Part shown: positions 60,401 through 64,000 of the stretch, one piece after another | Position numbering within the stretch: position 1 is the stretch's first letter | Layout: each line of letters begins with the position of its first letter | Origin: Marinilabiliales bacterium | GTDB lineage: Bacteria; Bacteroidota; Bacteroidia; Bacteroidales; SZUA-534 | Direction: 5' to 3' | Assembly (NCBI GenBank): GCA_003512955.1 | Contig: DOTG01000014.1 | Coordinates: forward strand, 69,956-133,955 | Length of the DNA: 64,000 bases | Position numbers and translations under genes: made by a program | The notes under the pieces: generated by a model | The model's database searches: none | Seen by the model: only the letters and a program-made list of their open reading frames with translations | What the model was told of the DNA's origin: nothing

Positions 60401-63358
60401 GGAAACGGAGTACTCCTGATAAATGATTCTATTCGGTTTTTGTTAGACCAAAATCATCGCAATAACTTACATACCATTATTCAAAGCAAAAATGGCAATG
60501 GATTTTATCGGGTTTATCAGGATATTCCAAAACAAATAAACGATTTAAAACCAGGTAATTATCAACTAATTTTATTGCATCTGGATGGTGCGTATTATAA
60601 GACCGATTCATTGAGTATACTAGGAAACGGAAAAAATTTTTATCAATTCAACCAATTAGTTTGTGGAAACGAAATTAAGGATAGTAAGTATTTTGAATCA
60701 CTTATTTGGGATCTTTCCTATTCAAAAACATCAAATGAAAACTCTTCAATTATATCGCGTTCTGGTAACAGTGAGTTTTATGATATTTATACAGGGTCAG
60801 GTATGGAAATATCGGGTATTGTTTCATTGAAATCCGAAAATGAACCTTTACCCGGGGTTTCAATAAATATTAAAGGAACAGCTATTGGAACCATTACCGA
60901 TCAGAATGGTTTTTATAAAATAAAAGTACCTTATGGGGCAACGTTGGTCTTTTCATTTATAGGTTGTGTTCCATTTGAAACCAAAGTCGATTATAACGAT
61001 GTTATTGATGTTAAATTAGAAGAGGATTTATTAGAGCTTGATGAAGTTATTGTAATTGGTTATGGAATTCAAAGAAAATCTGAAATGACAGGTTCAAGAA
61101 CTGTGGTTTCAAATAATATAGCAAACCTTCTGCAAGGAACAGTTGCCGGTGCTCAAATTACTGGAAATTCAGGAGCAACAAATTTTATTACCATTCGGGG
61201 AATTTCATCGCTTCCATCAAGTGATAAACCTTTGGTTGTAATTGACGGAATTCCCTTCTGGGGTGATTTATCAACTTTGAATCCAAATGATTTTCAGGAA
61301 TTTAAAATTTTGAAAGATGCAAGTGCAACAGCAATTTACGGAGCTAAAGCAACCAATGGAGTTATTTTAATTCAAACCAAAGCTGGTTCTGTAAAAAACC
61401 AGAGCCTCGCCGAGGCGCTTCAGGTTTTTGAACTTCCTAATAATATAAATAGTATTCGTAAAAACTTTTCAGATTACGGGTATTGGCAACCAAAATTGTA
61501 TACTGATAAAAAGGGCGAAGCTTCGTTTTCGGTCACTTTTCCTGATGATGTGACTCGTTGGAACACATTCGTTATAGCAATGGATGGGAATGATAGATTG
61601 GGAATCAATCAGGGTAGTATTCAATCTTTTAAACCTTTATTGGCTGAAATTAAAACTCCACGATTTTTAGTTGAAAGAGATTCAGCCATTGCTATTGGGA
61701 AAATATCAAATTATACAGTTGATAGCATTGATTTAAAAACTGAATTTAAAGTGAACGACAGCTTACTTGAGAAATCAATTGTCAAGGTTGGAAAAGCTAT
61801 TGTTGATTCTATTTTAATTGTTGGTACAGGAAATGATTCTATTTGCATTTCATATTCTCTCGAAACGGGTGAATTAAATTATATTGATGGGGAAAAACGC
61901 TACCTGCCAATGGTTAAAAGTGGGGTTGAATTAGCCATAGGAGAATTTTATCAACTGAATAATGATACTACATTTACACTTGAAAACAATAACCGTGAAG
62001 CTACTATCCATCTTACAGCAACCAGCGACCAATTAGATTTATTGAAATCGGATATTGCAAGCTTAATTGATTACAAACATGAATGTAACGAGCAGCTTGC
62101 TTCAAAATTGAAAGCATTACTGGCTGAAGAAATTATATGCAAATTTATTGGAGATGATTTTAAAAAAACTCACCTGATAAAAAAATTAATCCGGTTACTT
62201 ACCAAAAATCAAAATGATTATGGGGGTTGGGGTTGGTGGGGAAAATCGGAAACAAGTCTCTGGGTAACCAAACATGTTTTAGAGGCATTAAATAAAGCAA
62301 CTGAAAATAATTATTCTGTTACCTTCAATAAAGATCTATTAGCAAAAGAATTAACTTGGGAATTGAGCAAATCGAGAGATAATAAGACTAACCTGGATAT
62401 TTTATTACTTTTAAAAAATCTTAATGTTGTTTATGATTACCAATCATTTTTAGATAGTGTATATTTCAATCCTGATAAAAATTTCAATGCATATGTAAAA
62501 ATGCAACTACTTAAACAGTTTCAGCGTATTCCAATTTCTCTTGATTCCATTTTACAGTATAAACAGGTTACAATGCTTGGTAATTATTACTTTTCAAGCC
62601 CAAATTTTTCTATGTATGATTTTGTAAATGGGAACTCGCAAACCTCACTGTTAATCTACAAATTGCTCAAAAATGACAGCAGTAATCATTCTGAATTATT
62701 AAATAAAATGAGAAATTATTTTTTTGAGAATAAAAGAGTATATACTTACAATACTTATGAGTCAGCTAATTTAATTGAAACCATTTTGCCTGACCTGTTA
62801 ACTAAAGGTGATAAAATTGCAGAAGCATCATTGTTGATTGATGGTGATTTTAAGAAACAGATAAATACTTTTCCCTTCGATACAACTTTAACAAGACTCA
62901 ATAAAATTCAAGTGACTAAAACAGGTTCATTTCCTGTATACTTTACATCATATAGTAGATATTGGGATATAAATCCAAAATGCAAAGAATCGGATTTCAA
63001 AATTGAAAGTCATTTTTCCAATAATAAACTTACTTTGGAAGCAGGAAAAAAAGAATATTTTGTTGTAGAACTTGATGTAAAAAAAGATGCAAAATATCTT
63101 ATGATTGAAATCCCAATTCCCGCAGGCTGTTCATATAATTCAAAAAACATAAATTTTCGAAATGAATCGCATCGTGAATATTTCAAAGATAAAGTATTAA
63201 TATATTGTGGATCACTAAAGGCTGGTCACTATAGTTTTTCAATAGACTTGTTACCTCGTTTTTCAGGAAAATATACTTTAAATCCTGCAAAAGTAGAACT
63301 CATGTATTTTCCAACTTTTAATGCCAACAACGAACTAAAAAGAGTAATTATAAATTAG
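57467..63358 (+). CDS. Alpha-2-macroglobulin-like protein with embedded SusC-type plug
   Basis: The start is the ATG at 57467 (MKLSLTTIFICLSIILFSQ), a normal signal peptide; an upstream in-frame TTG at 57440 is less likely. The 1963-aa protein has an MG2-type domain (NKPKYLPNDTVKFKAYVLNR, near 256-350) and further beta domains. Around 1114-1188 there is a CarboxypepD_reg-like domain (GTAIGTITDQNGFYKI), and around 1198-1308 a TonB plug with SusC signature (VVIDGIPF, LKDASATAIYGAKATNGVIL). The A2M core follows (YWQPKLYTDKKGEASFSVTF, about 1328) with CNEQ at 1540-1543, the thioester position, then a helical and receptor-like end. There is no barrel. The gene is clearly AT-rich (15 G/C of 60 at 57601-57660). 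A role in trapping proteases or surface complexes is inference. Confidence 0.85.
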   Translation: MKLSLTTIFICLSIILFSQDLTKSRASSYYTYIFKISNKEAKKIYNNALWKFERSYFHTLIDSFPTDSIYKKTLPQGHYLKLASKNHNLIIDIATIQYFDVLIKNNSRDLNIQVVDTLGNAIPNAEVKVNNIALRFDKKSQCYRNTKSNKKGLLSVSYKGMVVYNDLARSNNNSLPRRALSQIVYGKPVRYLWLPVYYIINLPIDGVKSIINHYPQNTIYRTRNYFVNCFNRIACRFDDYYCDEVSPPIKTNWGYMIFNKPKYLPNDTVKFKAYVLNRRGYPINKPVEVILFNYNKKNSRMKLGSIYPDSPGNYVFEFKLSDSLNLSLDRSYSIYLEDKNYNTMFEGGFKYEDYELSGTKLSTRLEFENHYIQDSNILYISATNENNLPLLGAKAKLVITTTNIQRVFANSLYIKDTLLEKTIDLEPSGETKFQIPDSVFPNANFYYQIKTELQTAENDNKTEYRNAKYFFYEIRIEGNLKDDYISFIYLKNGINLQSNGYLTGIDRFGNIIESKAVHIPYIEKVNPYYAKYTVRVGSDFLEFDLKKHMANLECFSERNKDSVRIIIKNPRTIPFNYNIYRGNSEIKRGLTTSLSYCEKSKNKKTYHLSLQYLWGGVITENNYDIPIPSEEFKISVEQPSIIFLGKKTPIKIKVVKSNGKPAVNVNLTAFSLTDKFSYSLPEIETIKPKIKGRKLINNFKLNENHATQYLWKMNYDFWQEISHFDSIPYYQFIFPRKNVFTTQLENPEHSTQFAPFYFENGEPYQIHIIYVDNRPVYFSWASQNRPYSFKISSGKHTIQLRTYNKLITLKDFKFEMGKKTILSLSDSCSDARVVIKPMLKRLEYNEKVLATKYTASYRDYFSNPNAYLNQMGEVFPLYQSKGMLGPIFGNYVTFHLLDQYELRFEHEPNFEYDFNKDILKMRCTQMEKRIPEYLNPTGKVSLTDNLLTEEKIITQWNQFKKIHKFDNVKYYVPNVTQKGNGVLLINDSIRFLLDQNHRNNLHTIIQSKNGNGFYRVYQDIPKQINDLKPGNYQLILLHLDGAYYKTDSLSILGNGKNFYQFNQLVCGNEIKDSKYFESLIWDLSYSKTSNENSSIISRSGNSEFYDIYTGSGMEISGIVSLKSENEPLPGVSINIKGTAIGTITDQNGFYKIKVPYGATLVFSFIGCVPFETKVDYNDVIDVKLEEDLLELDEVIVIGYGIQRKSEMTGSRTVVSNNIANLLQGTVAGAQITGNSGATNFITIRGISSLPSSDKPLVVIDGIPFWGDLSTLNPNDFQEFKILKDASATAIYGAKATNGVILIQTKAGSVKNQSLAEALQVFELPNNINSIRKNFSDYGYWQPKLYTDKKGEASFSVTFPDDVTRWNTFVIAMDGNDRLGINQGSIQSFKPLLAEIKTPRFLVERDSAIAIGKISNYTVDSIDLKTEFKVNDSLLEKSIVKVGKAIVDSILIVGTGNDSICISYSLETGELNYIDGEKRYLPMVKSGVELAIGEFYQLNNDTTFTLENNNREATIHLTATSDQLDLLKSDIASLIDYKHECNEQLASKLKALLAEEIICKFIGDDFKKTHLIKKLIRLLTKNQNDYGGWGWWGKSETSLWVTKHVLEALNKATENNYSVTFNKDLLAKELTWELSKSRDNKTNLDILLLLKNLNVVYDYQSFLDSVYFNPDKNFNAYVKMQLLKQFQRIPISLDSILQYKQVTMLGNYYFSSPNFSMYDFVNGNSQTSLLIYKLLKNDSSNHSELLNKMRNYFFENKRVYTYNTYESANLIETILPDLLTKGDKIAEASLLIDGDFKKQINTFPFDTTLTRLNKIQVTKTGSFPVYFTSYSRYWDINPKCKESDFKIESHFSNNKLTLEAGKKEYFVVELDVKKDAKYLMIEIPIPAGCSYNSKNINFRNESHREYFKDKVLIYCGSLKAGHYSFSIDLLPRFSGKYTLNPAKVELMYFPTFNANNELKRVIIN

Positions 63359-63502
63359 TATGGTTTAGTTGAGAAAACATTTGAAATTATCACCCCGACT
63401 AACTCTTAAAATTTGGCAGGGTAAATTCTAGAATAATATGAGTAACTTATAGAAATACATATTGATTATAACCGAATAGCATTGATTATTAATTATTTAA
63501 AC

Positions 63503-63527
63503 CTGCTCCCAGGGGCGGCTTTTTTTT
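63503..63527 (+). terminator. Terminator after the macroglobulin-like gene
   Basis: CTGCTC (63503-63508) pairs with GGGCGG (63513-63518), with two G-U pairs and a 4-nt loop, followed by C and eight T. Confidence 0.6.
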
Positions 63528-63595
63528 CCCCTTTCTACATTTTAATAATATGTTTAATTTAGCATTGAATTAAACATAACCAAATAGTACCTTTT

Positions 63596-64000
63596 ATGAA
63601 AAACAAACTATTTTTTATAACCACGTTTACCACTCTACTATGTATTAAGGCTTTTTCACAAACCAAAAACGACTGGGTGATTTCCATTCAGGGGAGTACC
63701 AGTAAATTGGCTGCATCTGAAGGTACTTCGACTTTATCAATTAGTTCTGGACAAAAGGGTTATGAAATTACACCTTCGTTAGATTATTATTTTAAAGAAG
63801 ATCTTTTTATGGGCTTTGGAATTGATTTTTCAAAATATGATTTTAGTTCGATAGGTAAAATATATCTTAATAATATTTATCAAGCTTCAACAAGTGACAT
63901 TAAAACCAAAATAATTAGTCCAAATCTTAGATTTGGATTAAAAAAACCTATTACTGAAAAACTAATTTTTCAGACAATAATTAGTCGCTCCTTACGAACT
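63596..64000 (+). CDS. Outer-membrane beta-barrel protein (partial, 3' end outside)
   Basis: The first 135 codons are in the window and the frame is open to the edge. The protein begins MKNKLFFITTFTTLLCIKAF, a signal peptide ending near AFSQ. Alternating strands follow, with turns such as GYEITPSLDYYFKEDLFMGF and SPNLRFGLKKPITEKL. This suits a small OMP_b-brl-type barrel. It lies after a terminator and so is separate from the large macroglobulin-like gene. The full length and the role are unknown. Confidence 0.7.
   Translation, partial: MKNKLFFITTFTTLLCIKAFSQTKNDWVISIQGSTSKLAASEGTSTLSISSGQKGYEITPSLDYYFKEDLFMGFGIDFSKYDFSSIGKIYLNNIYQASTSDIKTKIISPNLRFGLKKPITEKLIFQTIISRSLRT

Overview
This 64 kb window is chromosomal DNA of a Bacteroidota bacterium, probably of the Bacteroidales/Marinilabiliales kind. 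That placement is an inference. It rests on SusC/RagA-type and DUF5686 outer-membrane proteins, PF14121 porins, a two-component-regulator-type beta-propeller protein, lipoproteins with little Shine-Dalgarno signal, and repeated promoter boxes of the Bacteroidota form TTTG-N18-20-TAnnTTTG. Most of the window is ordinary core genome with accessory pieces in between.

Layout. 1-5.6 kb: end of a LamG-like gene, a terminator, then a tight operon for a surface polysaccharide (GT4 glycosyltransferase, UDP-GlcNAc 2-epimerase, asparagine-synthase-like protein, Wzx-type flippase). 5.6-12.2 kb: a small barrel protein and a lipoprotein, tRNA-Pro with a partly duplicated 3' end and terminator, a MarR-like regulator, a nucleoside hydrolase/FmdE fusion, a DUF6438 lipoprotein coupled to sfsA, and a 7-TM histidine kinase. 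12.5-15.1 kb: a DUF5686 outer-membrane protein. 15.2-17.5 kb: a two-gene accessory cassette (DUF4062 protein plus AlbA_2/HATPase protein). 17.6-20.6 kb: a LexA/S24-like repressor divergent from a radical SAM/DUF4130 pair, with a long inverted-repeat operator between them. 20.6-31 kb: EamA transporter, topoisomerase IV (parE, parC), a second DUF5686 protein with lptB, and a threonine dehydratase-like enzyme. 31-40 kb: a porin, a second histidine kinase, an Rrf2 regulator with a PepSY membrane protein, a YceI-porin operon, and a cytidylate-kinase-like protein. 40.4-45.7 kb: mnmA, a NifX-like protein, an atypical thioredoxin, a MITE-like repeat, thioredoxin reductase, a lone receiver protein, yebC and satP. 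45.7-52.8 kb: a TlpA lipoprotein, a beta-propeller/SpoIIE phosphatase and a TPR-caspase protein. 53-57.3 kb: threonine aldolase, a TIGR01212 radical SAM protein, aroK and an NhaD/ArsB-type transporter. 57.5-63.4 kb: a very large AT-rich alpha-2-macroglobulin-like protein that carries a SusC-type plug domain without a barrel. The window ends in a partial barrel gene.

How the genes work together. The first operon fits the making and export of a polysaccharide repeat unit. LptB, the porins and the DUF5686 proteins belong to outer-membrane biogenesis. The LexA-like/radical SAM/DUF4130 unit looks like a damage-inducible DNA repair or modification module. The best candidates for less-described biology are the DUF4062/AlbA_2 pair, the macroglobulin-plug chimera, the divergent operator at 18.4 kb, the nucleoside hydrolase/FmdE fusion and the secreted TPR-caspase protein. 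All functions are read from the translated sequence and family knowledge; no database search was run.
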